From positions 186,001 to 250,000 of the forward strand of contig NC_018213.1 in NCBI RefSeq assembly GCF_000219625.1: a stretch of 64,000 nt of DNA, given 5' to 3'. Shown here piece after piece: positions 33,996-45,411 of this stretch. The first letter of the stretch is position 1. Each line of letters opens with the position of its first letter. The DNA comes from Zymoseptoria tritici IPO323 (taxonomy: Eukaryota > Ascomycota > Dothideomycetes > Mycosphaerellales > Mycosphaerellaceae). Position numbers and translations under genes: made by a program. Under the pieces are notes generated by a model, which saw only the letters and a list, made by a program, of their open reading frames with translations, ran no database searches and was not told the origin of the DNA.

Positions 33996-36900
33996 ATGGG
34001 GCCAAAGAGGCGCAGCATCGGCCAACCGGCTAGTCTGGGCGAGAGATTGAACAGATGGTCAGAGAGTATGAATACACGCTCCTCAGCTGGAGTTGAAATG
34101 TGATTGCTAACTTCAATAGACCCAGATCAGGACCCAGAACTGTCCGCCGCCGCCAAGGACGCATTCGAGAAGTCCCGGGACTCATACAAATTCGACTTCG
34201 CCGCTCCCGGAACTCAGAAACGCCGCCAGCAAAACTTGGAAGAATTCACCGCGTACATCGTTGGGATGGCGAAGATGGCTGGCCAGGAGATAAGCGATGA
34301 GAAGCTCTGGGGTGAGTCTATCTGTGGTCGTGTACTTCCTCCACCTCCAAGCTCTCGACAGAAGCTGCCCACAGCGGCCAACGTCGTGGAAAGACAGCAA
34401 GCACAACGGGAGGCCCTGGTTGATTACCTTGTGGTTGCAATCGCTGACACCTTTATCTTCATCAGGCAGTGATGTGGTCGAGGCCAACCTTCGCGCGTAT
34501 ATCCGAATGTGCGCCAAAGAGATTGCCCCTCGCTCTTACAAGTCCGCCTCCATCAAGTTCAGCACTCTCATCCAGCGTCGACAGTCCATGATTTTTTGGA
34601 TCAACAAGAAGTGCGCCGACGACGTTTCGCGCAAAGGTGAGTTGATTACACCATCCACCTCCGTTTCGCAACCATCTCGCACGATCACTCTGCATCCAAG
34701 CCGCTTCGCGCGAACATCGTCCTACATCGTGCTGCTACCTTTCGAGATTGCCTTCTTCGAAGGGGCTTGTGGTCGTGAGGAGTCATATCACCTGACTGGA
34801 GTTCACCTCCATCTCTGCCTTCGCGGCTCTGCCTCTTTCTATACCGTTCCTCCATCTCAGACAACCACTCTCCCTCCATGCCGCTGTCCTCCAAGTCAAC
34901 ATTCCACGTAACTTCGATTCCATCGAGATCGCCTTCGTCTTCTGTGCTCGAGGCGTGAGCTAACATCACGCAGACCTCTGGAACGCATCGCAAGAGGCTC
35001 TCCACCACGCCTATCGGGCCGAAAACATGGCCATGGTGACGGAAGAGAAGATCTACCTCACCAAGCTCGACATGATCAATCTCCTCGAGCATGACCAGTA
35101 CACATCGTACAACGCGGAGAATGCGCAACAACAGCATATCGCGTGGCTACTCGCCTACGTCTGTGGCGTTCGTCCGGGCACGATCGGAGCGGCCAAATTC
35201 TACGGCAACCAGTGCCTTACGTGGGGTGATGTTCATGTGAAGCGAGTTGGTCCTAACAACTTCTCAGCGAAGGTCTTGTTCAAGTACTTGAAGGGCTATC
35301 GCAACGAGAACCTCAAGCCTCTCCGCTTCACCTGTGCTGGTCCTCGATTCGCTGAGGATGTCGCGTACTCTCTTGGCCACCGCTTGTTGGCACTGGCGTT
35401 GCGACGCGGTCTTCTTCAAGACTACAACACGGTGGAAGAACTTTGCAACGATGACAAAGTCAACATCACTTTCAAGCCCGAAGCTCGCGACTTGCCGATC
35501 GTGTTTGCAAGCTCGCCCAAGGTAAGTTCGTCACCCTTGCTGCATCCACATCGAAAGCTAACGATAGCGGCGTGAAACAGGGCCTCGAGCTGCAAAAGCG
35601 TCCAGCAGCGTCCAATGCTATCTCCAATTACATGCAGCGCGCTTGCCTCTCGTTCGGACTCCCTGCTGGTATTACGCTGTATGCCTGGCGTCGCTCTGCA
35701 GGTGAGTCTTCTCCACTTCCCGTTCACTCAAACTTCCTTTCCACCGCTTCCTACAAAACTGCACCATTCCCTTCCACCACAGACCTTCAGAAACACCGTC
35801 GACGTGCGAGTGCACATCGCACCCCATCTCTGCCGCTGCATGAAAAACCACGCTGTTCCATCCCACCACAGACCTTCAGAAACACAGTCGACGTGCGAGA
35901 GCACATCGCACCCCATCTCTGCCGCTGCATGAAAAACCACGCTGTTCCATCCCACCACAGACCTTCAGAAACACAGTCGACGTGCGAGAGCACATCGCAC
36001 CCCATCTCTGCCGCTGCATGCACAACCACGCTGTTCCATCCCACTACAGACCTTCACAAACACCGTCGACGTGCGAGAGCACATCGCATCCCATCCCCAC
36101 CGCTGCATGCCAAACCATACCATTGCCTCGCACCACAGACTCTCGAAGTCAATGGCGTCATGCGAGACCTTTTTCCATGATCTGCTTCTGTCCGTTGATG
36201 CAGCGCGCTTCTCACCTTTCTTTCATCGTCTGGCTCAAGATCTCCTCGGCGATTCTCATTTCTATCTATCCCTGCCGCCTCACATTCGCATTGACGCTTT
36301 CACAAGCTTTCGAGATGTACTGATACCGAATAGGAACGAATTTCAAAGACGCCATCAATGCCGACGCAGCGAGAGGCCTTCTAGGCCATGAAATGCAATC
36401 TCGCACGTTCGAGACATCGTACGATCAAGCCTCTGTTGCTGTCGACGTGACCAGCATTGCAATGGGCAGGGATCGAGCAACGGTCGAGGAACTGATCGAC
36501 AGTACGTTCGCTGCGCATTGAACGTGGATCTGTATCGCCCTTGACTGACGAATTCCAGGTGTTTGCATCAATCGTATCGAGCGTGCCACGAGAAACAAGG
36601 ATGTGTGGATCAAGCGGTACATTCAAGATGACGAGGTGAGTTTTCTTCGACGAACGCTTCCGTTCCTTTCACGCTTGAACGTTCCACTGACTTGTTCCAG
36701 GCATATCAGCAAGCCAGCAAAGACGAACAACGCGCAAGCCTTGCCGCCGCAGGATCTCCGGACAATGAGACTCTGCAAGAAACCGCCAATACCGCTGCCC
36801 GCAATCTTCACAACATCCGTCGGAGCCTGCGAATTCAGGGCGCACTTGCCTTTCAGAAGGTTGAGCTCGACACGGTCGCCAAGAACTTGACATTCGAAGA

Positions 36901-38329
36901 GATCGAGCGCCGTACTCGGGATGCGAAGGAGCCTGGCCGTCTGCAAAAATTGCTCACCGAGGTCGCCGACGAAGCCCGAGCGAACGCGGCTATTCGAGGT
37001 GAGGCGCTTCGCACGGCTGCTGCCGCAGCTCGCAAGGAGAACTCGAATACGGACGCCGAAGTCTTGCAGGACGATTACGAGGTGTCCGATCTGGCAGATA
37101 TCCGAGCCAATGCCCGAGCCGCTGCCGAAGGAGAGCTTCTCGACGAAGAAGACGCCAGCTCGATCGAAGTGCCAGGATTCCAGTCCAGGCCAGCGGAGGA
37201 TTCCGAGGAGAAGGCACCTGATCATGAAGTAGTAGCTATCTCGGCTGCCGGTAAGGCACTTCTGGATCTCATGTGCAACCAGGAGGATCTCTTCACTGGT
37301 ACCATGACCTGTCGTTTGTGCGAGGCCGACGAGACCGTTCCTGAATTGGAGTCGATGGATGATGATGATGATGATGATGATGGCGCAGGCGGTGATGGTG
37401 ATGTCGGCGACGGCGATGGCGATGGCGCCGATGCCAACGAGTCTCAAGCAGCTACTGGAGCATCGACAGCCACAACGGCCAAGTCCAAGGGCAAAGGCAA
37501 GGGAAAGGCCAAGGCCGAGGAACCCAAGAAGGCCAAGAAGGTGTCTCCTGCAAACTACAAGGGAAAATTGTGGAAGGCCGGGAAGCTGAAACAGCACCTT
37601 GGCCAGGAATTCCACACTCCGAGGAACAAGTTCCTGCGCATGTACAGGGACTCCAACACCAAGTGCCCGTTCGAAGAGAGTTGCGAGTATGTCGGCACGG
37701 GATCGGCTCTCTTGAAGCATGCCCACGAGAAGGTCACGCAGTCGGACGAGCATCTCCTCGGCGCCGCTCGCGCTGGTCTCTTCAGCCGCGAATTCGATCC
37801 GAAGCTCGAGCGCACCAGTGCCGTCAAGACAACCAAGAAGAAGGACACTGGAGACATCGGATACGTCGCACCCGTCGACCCGGAATCTGTGCCAGACAGC
37901 GATCTCATCCATCCGCGAAACCTGACAGCTACGGGCGATCTGGAAGTCACCGAAACCTCGAAAGACAAGTCCAAGGCGATCCTCCGTCTGCCAACCAACG
38001 ACAAATTGACCCACACTGCTCTGTGGAAGCAACACGAAGAAGGCATCCATGGCGCTGTTGCAGACATTCTCCAGCAACAGAGAGCTTTCATCGCCGGCGC
38101 CGCCGATGCGGCTCTACGCCAGCACAATGTGATGCCCGACGAGACAGGTGGTACTTCTGGGAAGGCATACGTGAGCAAGTCGAGGCTCAGAACGATTGCG
38201 GTCCTGCGTCAGCGCCTCGAGGATCTCAACTTCCAGTGGGCTGACAGCATCGACGACGCTGTCAACGCGGCTGATGATGCGGTGGACGATGAGAATGAGA
38301 CTGGTGGGGCTGAGGTTGGAGCGGAGTGA
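33996..38329 (+). CDS. Tyrosine-recombinase-like (DUF3435-type) protein with C-terminal zinc-finger-like motif
   Basis: Eight exons splice to a 991-residue protein: 33996-34065, 34120-34311, 34466-34636, 34974-35521, 35581-35701, 36334-36501, 36559-36635, 36701-38329. All junctions are GT-AG and in phase. Residues of a tyrosine-recombinase active site are placed as in the family: Arg211 in GVRPGTIG, candidate lysines 244-251, Y361-AW-R364, His386 (22 residues after Arg364) and Tyr397. Upstream, residues 30-165 could be the helical core-binding domain. The last exon has a long charged helix-rich region, an Asp/Gly-rich acidic run, a Lys/Ala basic patch and a CX5C...HXH motif (Cys771, Cys777, His789, His791). 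Such proteins move or resolve DNA, and DUF3435 members include the captain recombinases of Starship elements. Membership is inferred from motifs, and activity is not shown. Confidence 0.75.
35763..36140. repeat. 89-bp minisatellite, about four copies, inside recombinase intron 5
   Basis: The unit runs from CCACCACAGACCTTCAG to the next occurrence at 35774, 35863, 35952 and about 36041, period 89 bp. The middle copies are nearly identical. It fills most of the unusually long (632 bp) intron 35702-36333. The period is not a multiple of three, so open frames across it are chance products. Confidence 0.9.
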
Positions 38330-39113
38330 GGGGTTGATGTGGTGCCGGACAAGAACTGGTCTTGGAGACGAGTGGGCATGGGTGCGCTGACGGCTGTTTA
38401 ACGATTTCGTTTGTGTTTCATTGGACTGGATAGACTCTTACACACATCTCGAATGAAATTTTGACGACACTTGATAGGGCAATGCCGCCAATCGAAGTCA
38501 TGTCGTGGCTCAAGTAGTACATCCATCCCTCCGCTCAAAGTGCAACACTCCAAACCCGACTAATCAGGCCCACCTCGTGCGGTGCATATCACACGACGGC
38601 GTAGAGACACATTGCCGACAGGACCGTGAGAGCAACGATGTCAATGTACATCACACGACAGCGTAGAGACACATTGCCGACAGGACCATGAGAGCAACGA
38701 TCCTAATGCACGTCTCCCCAATACTCCTCGCAACTTTCACCGTACAGGTATCGCTCGGTTGGCTTGGGTGGTGCAGTTACGGCGGAAGCACGGAGGTATA
38801 TAGCTCCATCAAGAACATCGTTGATCTCTGGCCCGCCTTTCGCGCGGAGCTCCATGGTGAAGAGAAGGTGCATCGGATACAAAGATCTCTTGCATTGCAG
38901 GACGAACTTTCAAAACATGAACGTGCACCAGATTGGGGAACACCTCTTTAGTATTCATGATGCGATATTCTACATGCCAGATGTTGCTACCCGTCTGCCA
39001 TTTCCGCCATTTCCAGCTCCATTTTCAGTAAACATGATCTCATGAGTGCTACTCCCGTCAACGACATCTTCCGTCCATATCAAGCCCCGCCGTGTGAAGC
39101 ATGGCAAAAGGCC
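38330..39113. other. Convergent intergenic region with a 62-bp tandem duplication
   Basis: Separates the 3' ends of the recombinase-like and RGG genes. A 62-bp unit is duplicated at about 38585-38705 (ACACGACGGCGTAGAGACAC in the first copy). No gene is seen, and terminators for both transcripts are expected here. Confidence 0.6.
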
Positions 39114-40745
39114 TCACTCAGACGTCTTCTGCCTGCTGGTGTCGTGCTCCTCCTCCTCGTCCTCGTCATCACTGACGACACGGCGGCGCTTGCTACGACG
39201 CGAACCCTCGTTGAGAGAAGATGGAACGGCAGGGGCGGACTGGTTGCCACCGCGAGCTCCACCACGCCCACCACGGCTGCCACGCCCACCACGACTGCCA
39301 CGCCCACCACGGCTGCCACGCCCGCCACGGCTACCAGGCCCACCACGACCACGACCACGACCAAGCCCGCCGCGAGAGCCAGAGCCAACACTAGCCGGAG
39401 CGACGGCGGCATCGATGCTACCCTCCAAGGACACGTCGTCATCAAGACTCTGAGTCGTGGAGGCAACACTGCCAGCGACAGAACCACGAGCGTTGGCACG
39501 CTCGACCACAGCTTGCTGCTTGCAAAGAGTCACGAAGAGGCGAGGGAACTGATCCTCGGTGAACTGTTGGATCTCGGTATCGAACTGTTTCTTTTGTCAG
39601 CAAAGACCTCCAACGTAAAGGAACATATACGAACCTGCTTAGCTTGACCCTCGTCGTTGTGGTACGACTTCGACCCATCCCAGCTCAGCACGAAGTCGAT
39701 GAAGACTTGAGCCTCGTCGACAATGTTGGCGGTAGTACGCTTGCGGAGCTTGTTGCCAGCATTCTCGAATGCATCGAGAAGAGGTAAGTACACACTCTGA
39801 GCGCCCGAATCGGCTGCAAGATCGGTGATGGCTTCGCTCTGATCGCCCAGCAAGGTGTTGCCGGTGACGTTCTTGGCTTTCTTGACCTCAACCTACCGTG
39901 GATGTCAGCGAATGAGTCAAATACATCGGCGCACAAACGAACTTACCTTCATGGTCTCAAAGACGACGTCCGCGAGGATGCCATACTGCGCCTGCTGGCA
40001 GTTGCTGACTTCGTTGGGCAGGACACCGGCGGATGGCCACATATCCCAGTCACGGGTGAGGCGGAATGTCTTCGGCACCGTCCAAGCGGATGGGATGGGA
40101 TGAATGTCGGTGTTGTCAGTGTTCGGCTCGAGATCGGGCTGGTCGTCGATGTCCATCAGAGAGTCGCCATCGTCCCCAGCAGGAGAGCCAGTCCCAGCAG
40201 GAGAGCCGATCGGAGTCGAGGCTTGCGAGCCAGCGTCAGAATCATCCTGGTTGGCGGGATGCTTCTTGTTGAAGGTCGCGTGAGCCTTGGCAGCCTTCTT
40301 GTTTGAGAGATACTGAAGTACGGTAAGCATTTCGCTAGGCTCGAGGGGTAAAGCGACTTACCATCAATCGCGTGAAGGCCGTGTCAGCCACACAATCGGC
40401 TTGTTGGTCAGCTGCGTGAACGACGACGCCAGAAGTCTCCGCATCCTCCTTGTCGGGCCAGAAGGCGGCCTGCGAGATGCGATAACCAGCCTCACACTCC
40501 TCCGGCTTCGGCACATTGAACTGCTGCCACTTGTTCGCGAACTCATCCCACAAATCAGAGGTCATGAGGGCGACGTAGAGGTTCTTCACCTCGATGCCGT
40601 AGAAGTTGCCTTTCATCGAGTTGTTGGGATCGGCTTTCTCCTTGCAGACCGGGAAAGGCTTGTCGGGGTTGTGCTTCGAGAGGGCTCGAAGAGCGTTGTT
40701 GGCCATGGTGGTAGTATCACCGCTGGTGATCTTGAACGACGACAT
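39114..40745 (-). CDS. RGG-box protein with C-terminal nuclear signal, unknown N-terminal domain
   Basis: Four exons (40745-40362, 40312-39947, 39892-39635, 39590-39114) splice in phase to 494 residues. The last junction uses a weaker donor (GTTCGT) and an AAG acceptor. The N-terminal 130 residues are globular and unrecognised. An acidic Asp/Ser/Pro linker follows, then a helical region. The C-terminus is Arg/Gly-rich with five or more GGRGSR repeats (about residues 400-440) and ends with the basic cluster RRSKRRRVV followed by an acidic tail. RGG boxes bind RNA or G-rich nucleic acid and the basic cluster looks like a nuclear localisation signal. A nuclear nucleic-acid-binding role is inferred. 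It is convergent with the recombinase-like gene. Confidence 0.75.
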
Positions 40746-40758
40746 GATTGGAGTAGCT

Positions 40759-40950
40759 CTCGAGTGCAGGTAGGCAAGACGATGGGATGGTACGATTTTG
40801 ACGAGCGTGGTGGGAACGTGTGGTAGTGAGAGCGATTGTTTGAAATCTGGAAGGATCTCGAGTGCAGGTAGGCAAGACGATGGGATGGTACGATTTTGAT
40901 GAGCGTGGTGGGAACGTATGGTAGTGAGAGCGATTTTTTTTTGGAATCTG
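40759..40950 (-). repeat. 98-bp tandem duplication in the promoter of the RGG gene
   Basis: Two copies (40759-40856 and 40857-40950) are almost identical. The first ends only 13 bp upstream of the start codon, so the duplication doubles the leader/core promoter of the RGG gene. A T8-9 run closes the second copy. Confidence 0.85.
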
Positions 40951-42884
40951 GAAGGTATTGGGGATTGGAGAATTGGGGGAAGAGCTTGGGAAAAGATTCA
41001 GAGAAGGTCAGATGGGAGCAAGAGGAGCCCACAGAAGCACGACCTCCTGATGTTTTCAACGGACATCAGCCTGCAGCTGTCAGTAGCCAATGCATCGCGA
41101 TGTGGATTCCACAAACAGACGGTAAGCCAGTCGAAAGGCACATTGGAGGCCACATCATCCATTGCCCTGGTCTTGCAGGAAGCCGACATGCACATTGAGG
41201 CCAAACGACGAGAACAGTGCAGCGGGCAGCCCTGGTAAACGGAATGCGATTGATGTGAGCAATGTACCACGGCACCCTGCTCTTTCAAATATCCGTCGGG
41301 CAGAGCCGAACGAGCGATTGCACAGGACCGATTTGAGTGTCCATCCCAGAGGAGGACAAGGCACAAGCCCTGACTGAGATGAATTCTGCCAATGACAGAG
41401 TATGAAGGCTACGACCATGTAGACAGGCACAAGAAGTATGGCGCAAAGCATGGCCTGGTGACCCAATCTTTCCACAACTGCAGCACAGCTTGACTCAACG
41501 ATAGCGTCCCGTTCCCGGCGTACGACCGAGATGAGAAGGAGGTGGAGTGCACGCTGATGACGGGACATCGAACCATGCAGCATCGGGCTGAAGGTGAGAA
41601 GCCGTTGATCGCGTTTGTCGACTGCCAAACGAATCGATTGAGAGACGACCAATCTCTACGTAATTCGATGGTACGCAATTGTCCGCTAGGAAGCAATCGC
41701 CATCTCGATGCGAACAATATGGCCGTACTCCAGCTGAGATCAAGGGCCACGATGTTGCTGCTTGTTCGAGACGAAGGCCGTTTCTACTGAGCGTTTGGCG
41801 ATCGAAAGTTCTGGGTCACGTGTGCCAACGCAACGTCAGATCTGCACGGCGGTTGTGACACCTGACAAGCACACTGCCGGGAATGGCGTTTGCAGAAGCA
41901 GGCCGCGCGAACTTGCACAATCGCTGACAAAACCAATGGTCCGATGCATCCAAACGATGTGCTTGACTGAGCAAGAAGCTGTTCTTGCTTGCAAGGTCGC
42001 ATCAAGTGCCACGTCGTGCTGCCTGAAGATCGCCGAGGAGAACGTCAGCCATGAAGGGACATTGCTGGGATTGCCGCTTAGCCTGCTTTCGTCGTTTGCA
42101 ACGGACGGGCCGCCACCGAAGCGAGAGTCAGCCTCAAAAGAACGGCAGTATCGCACTGCCGGGATGCGGGTGACACCGGAGATGAATCCGTGACTCAATT
42201 TCTGATACGTCGATAGCATAGGCAGGGTAGCAATGCGAGCGTTTCCAGGGCAGAATCACAGCATATGCCGATGTTTCCGGAGATCCGAGCTTCGTGATAT
42301 GAGCGAATGTTCATCAATGTGCGCAAGCGCAACGCACTCCTGATGCATTGCTTATCCGTAGTCTTCGCCGGGCATTCGCTTTGGCCTGAATCCGCATTCG
42401 GAGGTAGTGCACTTCCACAGCATTAGAGATTTGTTGCAACCATGTGGTATCTTGCTCTTTGATCGTGAAACAGTGCCCCGTCTAGCGCTGCTTGCCGTTC
42501 TGTAGTGCACTTTCGCGGTCCATCCCACTCTCCTCGTCAGGAGCTCGGAGCACTGGGATCCAGAAGCAGGAAGGATGCCATCGCGAACGTGATACAGTCA
42601 GATAAGAGGGTTCGCAGTGACTCGGTCGTGGGTGGGCGGCCGTCGGTATCTCCACCAACGAGCTCTGCTACTCCTGCGGCCGAACGTCGAAGTCATGTCT
42701 CTCCAGAGTCCTCGCCAGCTCCCGCCTCCTTCTCTCAAGCATCCAAGGTCTGTCTCGTCGTAATGTTCGCCCGCCAGCAGTGCTTCACCTCTTGGTCAGA
42801 TCCTTGCTTCTGCGTAGTCTCCACCACCCAGCACTGAAAAGACCAGCCAATTGGGGACGGCGGCCGCTACAACGGCAGGAAGCA
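40951..42884. other. Gene-free region
   Basis: Mixed short frames on both strands without motifs or splice structure. Nothing recognised. Confidence 0.5.
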
Positions 42885-44430
42885 CTCTCAGCAATGTGCC
42901 AAATCTCGCCCTCACCCAGCACGTTGTTCCCGTCGGTGGGTGACAGCGGGAAGCGTTCTCTGCAATGCGCCAAATCTTGCCCTCACCCTCACCCAGCACC
43001 TCGTCCTCCGTGGCGACAACAACGGGAAGCACCCTCTGCAATGTGCCAGATCTCGCCTCCGCCCTCACCCAGCACGTCGTCCTGCGCGGTGACCACGGCG
43101 ACGTCAGGAAGCTCCATCGACAACATGCTACATCTCATCGTGTCCAGAAGCGCGGTAGCAATGAGTCACTTTTCGTCCGTGTGAAGCCCGAAAAATCTCC
43201 TGTGCAATCTGCCATGTCTCACTCTCGCCCAGCCAGTGAAGACCGGCGCCAGCAGGTGTGCCATATCTCGTCTTCACCGAGAGCATTGTTTCCAATGGTG
43301 GGGGCGTCGGCATCGGCAATGGTAGCCAGCACCGGAAGACGGCAGGTTATGTCTCCTTCTACCACCTAGATGTCGAGGATGTGCCATGCATCGCCCTCGG
43401 CCACAGCAGGTTTTGCGACGGCGAGACCTCCTTCTCTGATAGGCCATGTCTCGTTGCTACACAGCCAGCCAGCCAGACTAGATGAGCTTGCCGGGCAACA
43501 TGCATATAGCCTGAATAGACCGGCATGCCAAGTGACATGTACGGCCATTTAAGCTGGCATGTCAGCGTACCTGTACGCCTGTGTGAGCTGGCGTGCCGAC
43601 GAACTGTCCACGTGAACAAGCTGGCATACCACCGTAGCTGTCCGTCCAGATAAGCGGGCATGTCAATTGACCTGTACGCCCGAAAGGGCTGGCATGATGC
43701 CAACATAGCTGTCCGCGGAAATAAGCTGGCAGACCGACGTCCATGTATCCGTACGTGTACGGCTGGCAGCGCAAGTGACTCGATTTCCGCTCTCCGGAAT
43801 GGCAACAAGGAAGACACTACCAGTTATCGGAGTGGCGGCTCAGTCGCTGGACCGTTCCGAGAGAGCGTGGGTATAGTCGTCCGGTATGCCTAGATCTCCC
43901 CCTCAATCGGAGCATGGTTCGTCGGCGGTGATGGTTGCAAAGGAATCGCCAGCAAGCTGACATATCTCACCCAGGACATCTTCTGCGGCGTCCGTATCTC
44001 GCCTCCATCCAGCCAGGAGGAGCCGTCGGCGTTGTGTGGTATCTTGTCCTCAGGGGGAGCATCATCTCCACTCCAGCGGCGGCGGGCAACACGCCTTGTC
44101 TCACCCTCACCCAGCACCGCCAGCGACACGCTGTATCTCGTCTTCACCCGGCACGTCTTGCGATGTGCCATATCTCGTCTTCACCCGGCACGTCTTGCAA
44201 TGTGCCATATCTCCCCTGCACCCGGCACGTCTTGCAATGTGCCATATCTCCCCTTCACCCGGCACTTGCAGCGACACGGTGTATCTCACCCTCACCCAGT
44301 ATTTCCAGCGACACGACGCACGTCGCCCTCACCCAGCACCTCCCACATGCCATATCTCCCCTTCACCCAGCACCTCTTGCAATGTGCCATATCTCGCCTT
44401 CACCCAGCAGACACCGTCTCTTTCTGCGAC
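42885..44430. repeat. Degenerate minisatellite region with GCAATGTGCCATATCTCGCC units
   Basis: Many imperfect copies of a core resembling TGCAATGTGCCATATCTC followed by (G/C)CC(T/C)TCACCC(A/G)GCAC recur. The spacing is about 37-44 bp in 44150-44400 and longer (about 85 bp) in 42890-43080. The copies are diverged, and translated frames are Ser/Pro/His-rich low complexity with no gene. Confidence 0.75.
43490..43770. repeat. Second minisatellite family, AGCTGGCAT...CTGTACG units
   Basis: Six or so imperfect units of about 45 bp contain (A/G)GCTGGCATG followed by ACCTGTACG or AGCTGTCCG. It is embedded in the preceding repeat region but has a different core. Confidence 0.7.
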
Positions 44431-44956
44431 ATCCCGCCTTGGTCCAACTAATCGAGGTGCATTTGACAACGCGCTGTGGGAGTGGCGGAGAGTGAGCTCG
44501 GGTCACAGCATTCTTCGGAGGTGGCTGTCGGCGTTCTTTCGATCTGGAAGTCGGTCGAGGCATGACTGCGAAGTCGGTCGAGGCATGATTTTGAAGCCAG
44601 CGCGTTCGGATGCATGACTTTGAAGCCAGCGCGTTCGCATGTGCGCATTCGCATGTCGCTTCTCGTCTCGTCGTTGTTGCCATGATTGTGTTCGTATGCA
44701 GAAGGGCGTCGCATTCGTGGGGATCCGGTCACGCATTACGGGGAGGCACCTTGCCGTCGGGAAAACTGCTGGTCATTGCTTTTGCTTTGCACTCACCAAA
44801 TTCGACGCGTTGCGCGACACGCGACGAGGACTTTGCCCACGCATCTCTCGGTGGACCATCACCAACATGATGAGCGATTGCCTTGACATATACCAGACAT
44901 ACATCCCATGTCGAGTGTACTGCAAGTCAAAGGATCCAGATGTTAGTGAAGGAATT

Positions 44957-45126
44957 CGCCTGGCAGCGGGCCTTTTGCCTCCGGCGGCCACTGCGTGGAG
45001 CTTTTCTTTTGCGCCTGCGGCGGGCTTTGTATGAGTGTGAAAGTGAACATATCGCCTGGCAGCGGGCCTTTAATGCCTCCGGCGGCCACTGCGTGGTGCT
45101 TTTTTGTTGCGCCTGCGGCGGGCGTA
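44957..45126. repeat. 96-bp GC-rich direct duplication
   Basis: Both copies contain CGCCTGGCAGCGGGCC, then GCCTCCGGCGGCCACTGCG, then GCGCCTGCGGCGGGC. The two blocks are separated by short AT-rich spacers. The CCTCCGGCGG / CCTGCGGCGGG motif is a recurrent low-complexity motif in fungal intergenic DNA. The open frame across it (44927-45796, minus) is not a credible gene. Confidence 0.75.
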
Positions 45127-45374
45127 GAGTGTTAAGAGTGTTTTGGTGTGCTGACGCTAAGAAATCCACTAATCCGAAAACGGGATCTGCACCAATCTCT
45201 ACCCCTCTATGCGAACCATTCTTGTGAAATGGTCCGACGTAGTACGAACTTTCCGGGTGTTGCATTCGACGCGGCGTCGACTGATAGTATGTTGCATGAC
45301 TGTTTGGCATCCAAATAACGTCAGAAAACCGACAAAGCCCGGCTGCGCCGTGCTTTGCCGGTTTCCTGGCTGAA

Positions 45375-45403
45375 TGTCCGCGGTTCGATCCCGCGTTGGG
45401 AGA
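45375..45403 (+). pseudogene. 3' fragment of a tRNA-Tyr gene without the T-loop intron
   Basis: The sequence TGTCCGCGGTTCGATCCCGC and the following acceptor strand TTGGGAGA are identical to the spliced 3' end of the tRNA-Tyr gene at 32175-32376, and a T-run follows at 45407-45411. No D arm or anticodon arm is found upstream. Instead a strong hairpin (AAACCGACAAAGC ... GCTTTGCCGGTTT, 45328-45364) precedes it. It shows the intron-free state of the B box. Confidence 0.75.
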
Positions 45404-45411
45404 CTCTTTTT

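Noticed and set aside
35582..36180. Open frames across the 89-bp repeats as coding exons
   Set aside because: The period is not a multiple of three, and clear donor and acceptor sites at 35702 and 36333 place the array in an intron.
36623..38077. 484-codon open frame on the minus strand
   Set aside because: It is antisense to the last exon of the recombinase-like gene, whose eight exons all join in phase. It has no motif and its composition is that of a complementary shadow.
33996..40745. Recombinase-like and RGG genes as the two genes of one small DNA transposon
   Set aside because: I found no terminal inverted or direct repeats or target duplication enclosing 33.9-40.9 kb. The pairing may be chance.
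42885..44430. Possible CRISPR-like array
   Set aside because: The repeats are degenerate with uneven spacing, the DNA is eukaryotic and no cas genes exist. These are minisatellites.
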